Notes: generated by a model not told the origin, from the letters alone. Shown: positions 51,027 through 58,441, numbered from the stretch's first letter. The stretch is 64,000 nucleotides of DNA from Saccharothrix ecbatanensis (GCF_014205015.1 NZ_JACHMO010000001.1:7006001-7070000); one strand, 5' to 3'. Numbers and translations are program-made.

Positions 51027-51282
51027 GAATCGCGTACACAATCGGGTGATCATCACCGAAATATGTACGGAAACACTGTTACCGCACCTCGGTTAAACCA
51101 TGAGGAGTCCCGCCAACCACCCGACACACCTCCACCCGACACACCTCCAGCCAGCCACCGCCCCGCGAGACAGCAGCGAAACGCCCCGGAGACAGGCACA
51201 GGCGGCAGGGACACGGGTGACAGGACGCAAGCGGCAGGGACTCAGGCCGCGGGACACAGGCAGCGGGACAGTCGGCAGGCGC

Positions 51283-52743
51283 CTAGGCGACAGGAACGGT
51301 GACGTCAGCCTCGCCCGCCGGCCCCGTACCGGCCACCGACGCCGCCACCAGACCAAGCCGGCGGGCGGCGTCGCGCAGGACGTCCGGGGGCTGGACGAAC
51401 GGCAGCCGGAGCCAGCGCTCGAAGCCACCGTGTGCGCCGAAGCGCGACCCCGGCGCCAAGCGGATGCCGTGATTCTGCGCGACGACCGCGATGCGCGTGC
51501 TCACCGGCGCGTCCAGCTCACACCACACACTGAGCCCGCCCGAAGGCGTGCGGAAACGCCAAGCCGGGCAGTGTTCGCGCAGGCCCTCGATCAGCACGTC
51601 GCGTTGGGCCGCGAGCTGGGCGCGGCGTTCACGTAGCGCCGGTTCGGGGTCGGCCATCAGCTCCGCCAACACCAGCTGCTCCACCACCGCGGAGCCCAGG
51701 TCCAGGGCCGTGCGGGTGGAGATCAAGCGGTGGACTACTTCGGGGGTGGCTCGGATCCAGCCGATCCTCAGGCCGCCCCAGTGGGATTTGCTCGCCGAGC
51801 CCAACGTCACGACCAGGTCCTCGGCGAACGACGCCATCGGCGGCGGGCCGTCCAACGGGTCGCCGTCCAGGTCCAGTTCGACGACGGTCTCGTCCACCAC
51901 CAGCGGTGTGCGGGCGCGGCGGGCTATGTCGGCCAGTTCGGCTCGACCCTCGGCGTCCAGACGGTGCGCGGTGGGGTTGTGGAAGTCGACCACGACGTAC
52001 GCCATGCGGGGCGCGGCTTGGCGCAGGGCCGCCGCGATGCCGGGCAGGTCCCAGCCGGTGTCGGTCATCGCCACCGGCACCGGGATGGCCGAAACGGCCT
52101 TGATCGCGTCCAAAGCGTTGGGGTAGCTGGGCTGCTCGACCAGCACCCGGTCGCCCGGACCGGTCAGCAGCCGCAGCGCCAACGCCAGCGCGTGCTGCGC
52201 GCCGCTCGTGATCACGATCTGGTTCGGCGACGTCGGCAGCCCACGCGCCGCATACCGGTCCGCGATACGTTTCCGCAGCTCAGGCAACCCGTGCTCGTAG
52301 TAGCCGTGATCGGCCAGGTACTCCGGCAGCGACCGCCGGACCTGGTCGAACGCCGCCAGCAACCCCGGCAACGCAGGCGGCGCGGCACGGGCGAAGTCGA
52401 CCATGCTCTGCCCAACCAACGGGGTGTCCGGCGCCACCCCCAGACTCCCGGTCGGCAGGCTGATCCACGACCCCGCCCCGCGCCGACTCGCGACCAGACC
52501 TTCCGCCCGCAGCTGGTCCAGTGCGGCCGTGATCATGGTCCGGCTCACCGGCAGCACCTCGGCCAGCTCACGTTCCGCCGGCAACCGCGTACCCGCGGGC
52601 AGGCGGCCGTCCAGCACCAGCATCCGGACCGCGGCGGCCAGGTCCGCCGAGCCGTGACGTGTGCCACGACGTCGCCACTCACCGAGCAATCGGGCCAGAC
52701 GGAAGCCGGATATACGTCCACCTGGTGGGACGTTGCGATTCAT
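51283..52743 (-). CDS. MocR/GntR-family PLP-dependent transcriptional regulator
   Basis: A 486-aa MocR protein. An N-terminal GntR winged helix (LPAGTRLPAERELAEVLPVS, RTMITAALDQLRAEGLVASR) joins a fold-type I aminotransferase-like domain (residues 120-486). The PLP-binding Lys is in TLGSASKSHWGGLRIGW. ATG 52743 is chosen: it starts the family N-terminus, and AATAAT lies seven bases upstream. It diverges from a YczE-type membrane protein gene across 61 bp carrying three GCCAAT half-sites. Confidence 0.93.
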   Translation of the reverse strand: MNRNVPPGGRISGFRLARLLGEWRRRGTRHGSADLAAAVRMLVLDGRLPAGTRLPAERELAEVLPVSRTMITAALDQLRAEGLVASRRGAGSWISLPTGSLGVAPDTPLVGQSMVDFARAAPPALPGLLAAFDQVRRSLPEYLADHGYYEHGLPELRKRIADRYAARGLPTSPNQIVITSGAQHALALALRLLTGPGDRVLVEQPSYPNALDAIKAVSAIPVPVAMTDTGWDLPGIAAALRQAAPRMAYVVVDFHNPTAHRLDAEGRAELADIARRARTPLVVDETVVELDLDGDPLDGPPPMASFAEDLVVTLGSASKSHWGGLRIGWIRATPEVVHRLISTRTALDLGSAVVEQLVLAELMADPEPALRERRAQLAAQRDVLIEGLREHCPAWRFRTPSGGLSVWCELDAPVSTRIAVVAQNHGIRLAPGSRFGAHGGFERWLRLPFVQPPDVLRDAARRLGLVAASVAGTGPAGEADVTVPVA

Positions 52744-52785
52744 AAGGCCAATTATTGCCGATTGGCTCTGGAATACAAGGCCAAT
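52744..52785. promoter_or_regulatory. MocR-type operator: two direct and one inverted half-site
   Basis: AAGGCCAAT occurs at 52744-52752 and 52777-52785, exactly 33 bp (three helical turns) apart. ATTGGC (52761-52766) is the inverted copy between them. It fills the divergent promoter gap. Characterised MocR regulators use direct repeats in this manner. Confidence 0.65.
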
Positions 52786-52804
52786 CTCGACGAAGGATAG
52801 CCAC

Positions 52805-53434
52805 ATGCTCGCCGCACTCACCCAGGTCCCGGTCACCGTCTCGCCGCTCCGCCGCATCCCCCAACTCCTCGCCGGGCTCTGGCTCTACGGCGCGAGCATG
52901 GCGCTCCAGATCCGCGCCACCCTCGGCCTCGACCCGTGGGACGTGCTGCACGAGGGCCTGACCAAGATCACCGGCTTGTCCTTCGGCACGATCACCGCGC
53001 TCGTCGGCCTCGTGGTCCTGCTCTGCTGGATCCCGCTCAGACAGAGACCCGGCGTCGGCACGATCAGCAACGTGATCGTCATCGGCGTCGCGGTGGACGT
53101 CAGCCTGGCCATCCTGCCGAACCCGGTCGAACTCCTGCCGCGCATCCTCTTCCTCACCGCCGGCATCGTGCTGAACGGCGTGGCCGCCGCCGTCTACATC
53201 GGAGCCCGCCTCGGCCCCGGCCCGCGCGACGGCCTGACGACCGGCTTCTGCGCGCGGACCGGGACCTCGTTGCGCCTGGTCCGAACCGTCGTGGAACTGA
53301 CCGTGCTGGCGATCGGCTGGCTCCTCGGCGGCACGATCGGCGTGGGCACGGTCCTCTACGCCGTCACGATCGGGCCACTGACCCAGGCGTTCCTCCCCCT
53401 GGTCACCTGGGCGAACGAGCGACCCGCTTCCTGA
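52805..53434 (+). CDS. YczE family (YitT-like) integral membrane protein
   Basis: A 209-aa membrane protein with five to six transmembrane helices (LLAGLWLYGASMALQI, FGTITALVGLVVLLCWI, FLTAGIVLNGVAAAVYI, LTVLAIGWLLGGTIGVG). The ARLGPGPRDGLTTGFC loop is the family signature. GAAGGA lies seven bases before ATG 52805. Its divergence from a MocR gene is a repeated association, suggesting the regulator controls it. The transported substrate is unknown. The last 32 bases overlap the convergent Clp-N gene. Confidence 0.88.
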   Translation: MLAALTQVPVTVSPLRRIPQLLAGLWLYGASMALQIRATLGLDPWDVLHEGLTKITGLSFGTITALVGLVVLLCWIPLRQRPGVGTISNVIVIGVAVDVSLAILPNPVELLPRILFLTAGIVLNGVAAAVYIGARLGPGPRDGLTTGFCARTGTSLRLVRTVVELTVLAIGWLLGGTIGVGTVLYAVTIGPLTQAFLPLVTWANERPAS

Positions 53435-53936
53435 CCTCCGTGTAACTCACCCCGCGCGCCTCCAGCACCTCGGCCACCAACCCGCGCTCGGCCAGCAGCG
53501 CCAACAACAGGTGCTCCTGGCCGAGCGTGCCGTGGCCGAGCTCGCGTGCCTCGACCAGGCTGCGCACCAACGTGTTCTTCGCCGCTGCCGTGAACGGCAG
53601 GTGGTTGCCGAAGAACCGCCGCCGACGTCGTGGCGCACCGGCCAGCGCACCTTCACCGTGCGACCGTTCGACCGACGCCACGATCTGGTCGACGTCGATT
53701 CCCAGGCCTCGCAATGCCTCGGTGTCGGCGTCGCTGAGCCCGCCCTTGCGCCGTGCCGCCGCGAACGCGTCGACCACTTCGTCGCGTGGCAGCGCGAACT
53801 CGGCCAGCACGGGCGCGTCGAGCAGCGCCAACGCCAGGTGTTCGGGCCCGATCTCGGACGAGTCGAGCCGTTCGGCCTGCACCACCGCCTCGTGGACGGT
53901 CTGGCGCGCGGCCCTGGTGAACCGTTCCCCGATCAT
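53403..53936 (-). CDS. Double Clp N-domain protein
   Basis: A 177-aa protein made of two Clp_N modules: residues 1-70 (FTRAARQTVHEAVVQAERLD, IGPEHLALALLDAP) and 105-175 (FTAAAKNTLVRSLVEARELG, LGQEHLLLALLAERGLVAEV). There is no AAA domain, so it is a stand-alone adaptor-like protein that may compete for or deliver ClpC/ClpB substrates. ATG 53936 overlaps the HTH gene stop (ATGA). Confidence 0.9.
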   Translation of the reverse strand: MIGERFTRAARQTVHEAVVQAERLDSSEIGPEHLALALLDAPVLAEFALPRDEVVDAFAAARRKGGLSDADTEALRGLGIDVDQIVASVERSHGEGALAGAPRRRRRFFGNHLPFTAAAKNTLVRSLVEARELGHGTLGQEHLLLALLAERGLVAEVLEARGVSYTEVRKRVARSPR

Positions 53937-54145
53937 CGGTCTCCCCCGTGCTTCTTGTGGACGGCCTGCCGGGTGACCCCGAGTTCGGCCGCGATCTCCT
54001 GCCAGGACCAGCCGCGGGCACGAGCGTTGCGCACCTGCACGACTTCGAGTGTTTCCAGTAGTCGGCGCAGCGCGCTCACCGCTCGCAGCCCGACCCTGGG
54101 GTCTTGGTCGCCCGCCGCCGAGGCGAGCTCGGTTGCCTCCGTCAT
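53933..54145 (-). CDS. Small helix-turn-helix protein
   Basis: A 70-aa protein whose second half is an HTH resembling sigma region 4/RpiR-type helices: ARGWSWQEIAAELGVTRQAV followed by HKKHGGDR. ATG 54145 is just inside two GTCAAC-N4-GTTGAC palindromes in the divergent promoter region, which are its likely targets. It is coupled to the double Clp-N gene, a pairing I recall in other actinomycetes. Confidence 0.85.
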   Translation of the reverse strand: MTEATELASAAGDQDPRVGLRAVSALRRLLETLEVVQVRNARARGWSWQEIAAELGVTRQAVHKKHGGDR

Positions 54146-54148
54146 GCC

Positions 54149-54192
54149 GTCAACTTTGGTTGACAAGCGCCGGTTTGTCAACCCAGGTTGAC
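54149..54192. promoter_or_regulatory. Two palindromic operators between HTH and PP2C-like genes
   Basis: GTCAACTTTGGTTGAC (54149-54164) and GTCAACCCAGGTTGAC (54177-54192) are the same dyad GTCAAC-N4-GTTGAC, 28 bp apart. Their facing halves also form GGTTGACAA-N8-TTGTCAACC (54158-54183). They cover both divergent promoters. Confidence 0.75.
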
Positions 54193-54196
54193 GCAC

Positions 54197-54202
54197 TAGG
54201 CT
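54197..54202 (+). promoter_or_regulatory. Leaderless -10 element of the PP2C-like gene
   Basis: TAGGCT, eight bases, then ATG 54211; it starts five bases after the second operator. Confidence 0.5.
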
Positions 54203-54210
54203 CGACGTCG

Positions 54211-54963
54211 ATGCCGGAGATCACCACCGCCGAACGGCCCGGAGTGGGCCGGGACGGCTTGCCGCGCCCCACCGAGGACCGCATCGTCCGACTGTCGAAC
54301 GCCGTGGTCCTGCTGGACGGCGCCACCTCGCCGACCCCGCGCGAACGGGACGGCGGCTGGCATTCGCGGCACTTGGCCGAGGAACTGGGAGCCGACCGGA
54401 CCTGCCTGGACGGCGATCTCGCCGACGACCTGGCCCGTGCCATCGAACGCCTCGCCCGCCACCACGGCCTGACCCCGGGGGATTCACCGTCGAGCACGGT
54501 CGCGATCACGCGCTGGACCGACACCACCGTGGACGTGCTCGTGCTCGCCGACAGCCCGGTGGTGGTGTTCACCGACGCCGGCTTCGAGGTCGTCGCGGAC
54601 AACCGGCTGCGTGACCTGCGCGGCAAGGTCGACCGGATCACGGACTGGCGCAACCGCGAGCACGGCTGGTGGGTGGCCGAGGCGGATTCGGCCGCCGCAC
54701 ATCGGGCGGTCCGCGCGAGTTGGCCGCGCGATCGGGTGCGGGCAGTCGTGATGGCGACGGACGGCGTGTCCTGCGGCGTGGACGACTACGAGTTGTTCGA
54801 CTGGAAAACCGTGTTGGACGTCACAGCGAAAATGGGACCGGAAGCGGTCTTGGACGAGATTCGCGCGGCGGAAGTGCGAGATGCCGATCGGCAGAAGTGG
54901 CCGCGGCCTAAAGTCCACGACGATCAGGCGTTGGCCGTCATCCGATTTTCTGCGGAGAAATGA
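54211..54963 (+). CDS. PP2C-like phosphatase-fold protein
   Basis: A 250-aa protein with PPM/PP2C-like strands: EDRIVRLSNAVVLLDGATS, SSTVAITRWTDTTVDVLVLA, VVMATDGVSCGVDD and HDDQALAVIRF near the end, the places where PP2C enzymes bind two metals. The first Asp-Gly (LLDGAT) and last Asp (DDQA) are kept, while others are less clear, so activity is uncertain. It diverges from the HTH/Clp-N operon behind two operators. The stop codon lies inside a bidirectional terminator. Confidence 0.75.
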   Translation: MPEITTAERPGVGRDGLPRPTEDRIVRLSNAVVLLDGATSPTPRERDGGWHSRHLAEELGADRTCLDGDLADDLARAIERLARHHGLTPGDSPSSTVAITRWTDTTVDVLVLADSPVVVFTDAGFEVVADNRLRDLRGKVDRITDWRNREHGWWVAEADSAAAHRAVRASWPRDRVRAVVMATDGVSCGVDDYELFDWKTVLDVTAKMGPEAVLDEIRAAEVRDADRQKWPRPKVHDDQALAVIRFSAEK

Positions 54964-54996
54964 GAAAAGCCCCTCGCATCAGCAAGGGGCTTTCTC
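54962..54996. terminator. Bidirectional intrinsic terminator
   Basis: AAAGCCCCT (54966-54974) pairs with AGGGGCTTT (54985-54993), extended by GAG/CTC past a bulged A. A-runs and T-runs on both sides make it work for the PP2C-like gene and for the opposing tRNA operon. Confidence 0.88.
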
Positions 54997-55005
54997 GAAC
55001 GGGTC

Positions 55006-55082
55006 TGGTGGCCAGGGGCGGGGTCGAACCGCCGACCTACCGCTTTTCAGGCGGTCGCTCGTACCAACTGAGCTACCTGGCC
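55006..55082 (-). tRNA. tRNA-Phe (GAA)
   Basis: The 77-base minus-strand cloverleaf has acceptor GGCCAGG/CCTGGCC, anticodon loop CTGAAAA (anticodon GAA), T-loop TTCGACC and an encoded CCA end. Confidence 0.97.
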
Positions 55083-55117
55083 AGGTAGCGGCTCGACCAA
55101 CCGGCCGAACTGCCTTG

Positions 55118-55191
55118 CGACCCAGACGGGACTCGAACCCGCGACCTTCGCCGTGACAGGGCGACGCGCTAACCAACTGCGCCACTGGGCC
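55118..55191 (-). tRNA. tRNA-Asp (GTC)
   Basis: The 74-base minus-strand cloverleaf has acceptor GGCCCAG/CTGGGTC with discriminator G, and anticodon loop CTGTCAC (GTC). CCA is not encoded. Confidence 0.97.
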
Positions 55192-55233
55192 TTGCTTTAC
55201 TGCTTCTCACTGTACTCGACTAACTGTACTACG

Positions 55234-55306
55234 TGCCCCCAACGGGATTCGAACCCGCGCTACCGCCTTGAAAGGGCGGGGTCCTAGGCCGCTAGACGAT
55301 GGGGAC
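55234..55306 (-). tRNA. tRNA-Glu (TTC)
   Basis: The 73-base minus-strand cloverleaf has acceptor GTCCCCA/TGGGGGC with discriminator A, and anticodon loop CTTTCAA (TTC). CCA is not encoded. The order Glu-Asp-Phe is the conserved actinobacterial cluster. Confidence 0.97.
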
Positions 55307-55460
55307 CTAAGTTCCTCCGGCAGCCCTTGGGCCACCATCTTCCCAGGCCCTCCACGCTGTCCGGTGGAAGCATCGTAAGCATAGGGCACGAGTGTCCACA
55401 CCTCCAAAACGGGGGTGGCACAAGTTGTTGACCTGCGATTCCACCGCGCGCACGGTGGCA

Positions 55461-55494
55461 TCGGCCCCTCTCGGACGGGTCCGGGAGGGGCCGA
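55461..55494 (-). terminator. Stem-loop after the 81-aa protein gene
   Basis: TCGGCCCCTC (55461-55470) and GAGGGGCCGA (55485-55494) pair perfectly, 13 bases after the stop codon of the 55507-55752 gene. Confidence 0.7.
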
Positions 55495-55506
55495 CGGCCG
55501 CACGTC

Positions 55507-55752
55507 CTACCGCTGCACGGGCGGCGCGCCCCCGTCCTCGCCCGGTGACAACCCGAGCATGTCGAGCAGCAACCGGCAGTCCTCGGCACTGGTGGCACCG
55601 CGCGCCACCGAGAGCCTGGCCCGGTGCACCTGCTCGTCCGAGATCCGCGATGGCTCGCCTGTCCGCTGGGTCGGCACCCCACCGCCGCCCGGCCTGGACA
55701 TCGTGTCGTCCTGGTTCCACAGGAACTGACGCATTTCTAGGGACCCGCTCAT
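55507..55752 (-). CDS. Small hypothetical protein (81 aa)
   Basis: Begins MSGSLEMRQFLWNQDDTMSR and has one conserved-looking helical block, DEQVHRARLSVARGATSAED followed by CRLLLDMLGLSPGEDG. GGGAGG lies just upstream of ATG 55752. No known domain; the helical block with a Cys-Arg-Leu-Leu-Leu core recurs in small actinobacterial proteins that I remember only as hypothetical. A terminator follows it. Confidence 0.65.
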   Translation of the reverse strand: MSGSLEMRQFLWNQDDTMSRPGGGGVPTQRTGEPSRISDEQVHRARLSVARGATSAEDCRLLLDMLGLSPGEDGGAPPVQR

Positions 55753-55916
55753 GACGCCTCCCCGACTTGAGGTTGGCGCGAGGCTAAGCGAGCCCGTCGG
55801 ACCACCGCAGCCCCCCGCAGAGTGATTCGGGGGCAACGGAGCGTCACTTTCCGTGTAGGCCAGTCGGTGTCAAGCGTCCCGTGATGTGCTTGACGCGAAC
55901 GAGGAGGGTGCAACCC

Positions 55917-56495
55917 ATGACCGAACCGGTACCGGGGCAGACGCCGGAACCCGCCGTGACGGATGCCGCGGCCGTCACCCCGCCGGCCGCGGACCCGTCC
56001 GCGGCGGAACAGCAGCCGACCGAGCCGACCAAGACACCCGAGCGGTCCGATCAGCCCGAGACGCCCCCGGCGGACGCCGCGGCCACCGGACCCGAGCCGA
56101 TGGACGCCGCGGCCACTGGACCCAAGCCGGCGGAGCCTGAGCCGGCGGAGTCCAAACCAGCACCTGCCGAACCGGCGGAACCCGAGCAGGCGGCGTCCGA
56201 GGCGGACGGAGCCGAAGCAACCGGGCCCGACGCGACTGAGCCAGACGCGACTGGACCCGAAGCGCAAGCCGAAGGCGGAGCGGGCGCGGGAACCGTGCCG
56301 CCGAACCCGCAGGAGTTGTTCGGCAGCCTCTCGCTGTCCGCGATCGAGGCGGACATCGACCGGTTGATGAACGACAAGATGAGCCAGCTCGACGGGATGC
56401 TCGCGGGCCTGGAGGACCTGGTGCAGCGACTCGAGGGCGAGATCACGAACCTGGAGCCCCCGCCGGACGATCCGACTACCCCGACTACCCCATAG
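55917..56495 (+). CDS. Hypothetical protein with acidic Pro/Ala/Glu-rich region and coiled coil
   Basis: A 192-aa protein. Residues 1-125 are low complexity, made of Glu-Pro-Ala-type repeats with AATGPEPMDAAATGPKPAEP duplicated. Residues 128-185 form an amphipathic helix (LFGSLSLSAIEADIDRLMND, LDGMLAGLEDLVQRLEGEIT). No signal peptide or membrane segment. GAGGAGGG lies eight bases before ATG 55917. It may be a scaffold or a coiled-coil partner protein; no function is known. Confidence 0.75.
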   Translation: MTEPVPGQTPEPAVTDAAAVTPPAADPSAAEQQPTEPTKTPERSDQPETPPADAAATGPEPMDAAATGPKPAEPEPAESKPAPAEPAEPEQAASEADGAEATGPDATEPDATGPEAQAEGGAGAGTVPPNPQELFGSLSLSAIEADIDRLMNDKMSQLDGMLAGLEDLVQRLEGEITNLEPPPDDPTTPTTP

Positions 56496-56754
56496 GGGTA
56501 TCACCGCCGGTGCGGTCCGAAGGGCCACATCGGGGCCGGGTACGGGTTTCCGCCATCGACTACCTGAAGATTTCGGTCCAACCCACTCCCCAGTCCCACC
56601 TGCGCGTGCAACAATCCGAATTGCTGACACACCCCCGGTCAGCGCCTGTGGAGATCCCCTCCGGCCCCCGCGTTCCTCCCCCTGGCGCGGGGGCCCCTCC
56701 ATGCACACATCTGTGACCCAAGCCACAGTTTGAGCGGCTCCGCAATCCAACCGT
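56496..56754. other. Intergenic region with two hairpins
   Basis: TACCCC-ATA-GGGGTA spans the stop codon of the preceding gene near 56490-56505. The strong hairpin at 56663-56695 is listed separately. No gene is seen. Confidence 0.5.
56663..56695 (+). terminator. GC-rich stem-loop
   Basis: GGCCCCCGCG (56663-56672) and CGCGGGGGCC (56686-56695) pair perfectly with a 13-base loop, upstream of the RHH-like gene. Confidence 0.6.
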
Positions 56755-56760
56755 TATCGT
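56755..56760 (+). promoter_or_regulatory. Leaderless -10 element of the RHH-like gene
   Basis: TATCGT, six bases, then GTG 56767. Confidence 0.6.
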
Positions 56761-56766
56761 GACGCG

Positions 56767-57075
56767 GTGCCTCTTGGATCCCTTGGGCGGTCGAAGTCCG
56801 GCCGCCACCGCCCGTCCGACCGTGAAGACGAAGTCGTGCCCGCCGACGACGAGCTGGAGTCGTACCTCGCGGCCCTCGCGCCGGAGACGACCGACGCGGA
56901 GACGACCGCCGGCACCAGCTTCGGCAACGCGCAGGTCTACCAGCTCCGCCTCCAGCTGATGGCGAACGAGCAGCTGAAGGAACTGGCCGCCGAGCGGCAG
57001 ACGTCCCCCCAGGCGCTGGCCACCGAATGGGTCATGCAGCGACTGGAGTGGGAAGCCCGCCAGCGCGGCTTCTAG
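56767..57075 (+). CDS. Small protein with ribbon-helix-helix-like C-terminus
   Basis: A 102-aa protein. The first 55 residues are polar and disordered, acidic in the middle. The end, VYQLRLQLMANEQLKELAAE followed by QTSPQALATEWVMQRLEWE, fits a strand-helix-helix (CopG-like) DNA-binding domain. GTG 56767 has a leaderless -10. A hairpin terminator follows at once. It stands alone, so no partner toxin is evident. Confidence 0.7.
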   Translation: MPLGSLGRSKSGRHRPSDREDEVVPADDELESYLAALAPETTDAETTAGTSFGNAQVYQLRLQLMANEQLKELAAERQTSPQALATEWVMQRLEWEARQRGF

Positions 57076-57092
57076 AAGTTCCACACGCAGAC

Positions 57093-57121
57093 AGGCCCCC
57101 GACCATCCCGGTCGGGGGCCT
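57093..57121 (+). terminator. Stem-loop after the RHH-like gene
   Basis: AGGCCCCCGAC (57093-57103) and GTCGGGGGCCT (57111-57121) pair over 11 perfect bases around a 7-base loop. Confidence 0.8.
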
Positions 57122-57126
57122 GCGTC

Positions 57127-57186
57127 GTGCTGGAACGTTGTGGTGCTCGAACGTTGTGGTGCTCGAACGTGGTGGTGCTGGAACGA
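57127..57186. repeat. 16-bp tandem repeat array D
   Basis: Three full copies and one partial copy of GTGCTSGAACGTTGTG lie between the converging RHH-like and cspA genes, directly after the terminator. The GAACGT core recalls arrays A-C. Confidence 0.85.
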
Positions 57187-57195
57187 TCGCCGCGA

Positions 57196-57399
57196 TCAGA
57201 CCTTGCGCACGTTCTGGGCCTGCGGACCCTTGGTGCCCTGACCGATCTCGAACTCGACCCGCTGGTTCTCCTCCAGGGTGCGGAACCCCTGACCCTGGAT
57301 CTCCGAGTAGTGCACGAAGACGTCCGGCCCGCCGTTCTCCTGCGCGATGAAGCCGAAGCCCTTTTCGGAGTTGAACCACTTGACAGTGCCCAGTGCCAT
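57196..57399 (-). CDS. cspA: Cold-shock domain protein (CspA family)
   Basis: A 67-aa OB-fold RNA/ssDNA chaperone. It has RNP1 KGFGFIAQE and RNP2 DVFVHYSEI, and opens [18 protein letters not shown]. It closely resembles mycobacterial CspA. GGAGG lies about eight bases before ATG 57399. The upstream leader carries a perfect 9-bp hairpin (57427-57447) about 28 bases from the start codon, which could regulate translation. Confidence 0.96.
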   Translation of the reverse strand: MALGTVKWFNSEKGFGFIAQENGGPDVFVHYSEIQGQGFRTLEENQRVEFEIGQGTKGPQAQNVRKV

Positions 57400-57426
57400 G
57401 TACCTGCCTCCATCGCAGGGAAGCTT

Positions 57427-57447
57427 GGGGCTGCACCGTGCAGCCCC
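57427..57447 (-). promoter_or_regulatory. Hairpin in the cspA leader
   Basis: GGGGCTGCA and TGCAGCCCC pair perfectly around a 3-base loop; a competing CCCCG/CGGGG pairing overlaps it at 57444-57460. Confidence 0.5.
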
Positions 57448-57613
57448 GGCCGTCCCGGGGCGTTTTCCCCCACCAACGGGAGCGGAGGCGGCACGCCCGC
57501 GTGTCGTTCCGCGAGCGTGAGACACGAACACAGAAACCACGGCCTGCGTGGCTGAGCGTATCGGTTGGCCACGCCCAGCACTACTGCCCGGAAGCCTTTG
57601 GTCCACCCAGGAT

Positions 57614-58441
57614 CTACTTCTCGGTCACCTTGGGCGGTTCGGGCAGCTGCACGTCCGCTTGGCCGATGTTCCGCTCCAGCGCGGACCGCCATTCGCCGGA
57701 GCCGACCATCTTCTCGATGGCCGCGCTGACCTCCGCGCGGCCCTTCGCGTCGCTCTTGGCGAGGCCGATGCCGTACCGCTCGGTGGTGAACGGTTCGCCG
57801 ACGAGCTTGAGCAGCTCGGGGTTCTCCGCCACGTACCCGGCCAGGATCACCTCGTCGGTGGTCACCGCGTCGACGTTCTCCGCGAGCAGCGCGACGACGC
57901 AGTCGGAGTACTGGCCGTACTCGACCAGCTGCACGTCCTGCGCGAACTGCTCCTTGACCTTCTGCGCGGACGTCGAGCCGGCGACCGAGCACAGCTTCTT
58001 GCCGTTCAGCGTCTCGGGACCGGCGATCTGGTCGTCGGTGTAGCGCACCAGCACGCCCTGGCCGGTCTGGAAGTAGGGGCCGGCGAACGACACCTGCTCC
58101 TTGCGCTTGTCGGTGATCGAGTAGGTGGCGACGACGAAGTCCACGGCGCCGTCCTCGATCAGCTTCTCCCGGTCGGCGGAGCGGGCTTCCTTCCACGTGA
58201 TGCCGGATTCGTCGACGCCGAACTGGGCCGCCACGTACTTGGCGACGTCCACGTCGAAGCCGACGTACTTGCCGTCCAGCCTGCGCTGCCCCAGGCCCGG
58301 TTGGTCGAACCGGATGCCGATGGTGAGCTCGCCGTCGTCGGCCTTGCCGGCCAGGGTGTCGCCGCTCTCGCTGCCGCACGCGGCGGTCAGGGTGAGGGCG
58401 GTGACCAGCGCGGTCGCGGGCAGCATTCTTCGGAACAGCAT
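57614..58441 (-). CDS. Amino-acid ABC transporter substrate-binding lipoprotein (GluB-like)
   Basis: A 275-aa periplasmic-binding-like lipoprotein: signal peptide with lipobox LTLTAAC at about residues 16-22. The SBP_bac_3 fold shows [38 protein letters not shown] and [20 protein letters not shown]. The fold matches glutamate/glutamine-binding proteins. No permease or ATPase gene is adjacent, so it is an orphan that must use a transporter encoded elsewhere or act as a sensor. ATG 58441 is the signal-peptide start. Confidence 0.92.
   Translation of the reverse strand: MLFRRMLPATALVTALTLTAACGSESGDTLAGKADDGELTIGIRFDQPGLGQRRLDGKYVGFDVDVAKYVAAQFGVDESGITWKEARSADREKLIEDGAVDFVVATYSITDKRKEQVSFAGPYFQTGQGVLVRYTDDQIAGPETLNGKKLCSVAGSTSAQKVKEQFAQDVQLVEYGQYSDCVVALLAENVDAVTTDEVILAGYVAENPELLKLVGEPFTTERYGIGLAKSDAKGRAEVSAAIEKMVGSGEWRSALERNIGQADVQLPEPPKVTEK

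Larger units (their letters stand above)
50714..51282. other. 569-bp intergenic region
   Basis: No convincing gene. It holds a terminator hairpin, four tandem long hairpins, a small dyad GGTGAT-C-ATCACC near 51045, and then short degenerate repeats including two tandem copies of CCACCCGACACACCT (51117-51146) and GGCAGGGAC-like units up to about 51290. Confidence 0.65.

Noticed and set aside
55360-55400. tRNA operon promoter (TACGAT with TGGACA upstream on the minus strand)
   Set aside because: The spacing of 15 bp is too short to be convincing, so it is not listed as a feature.
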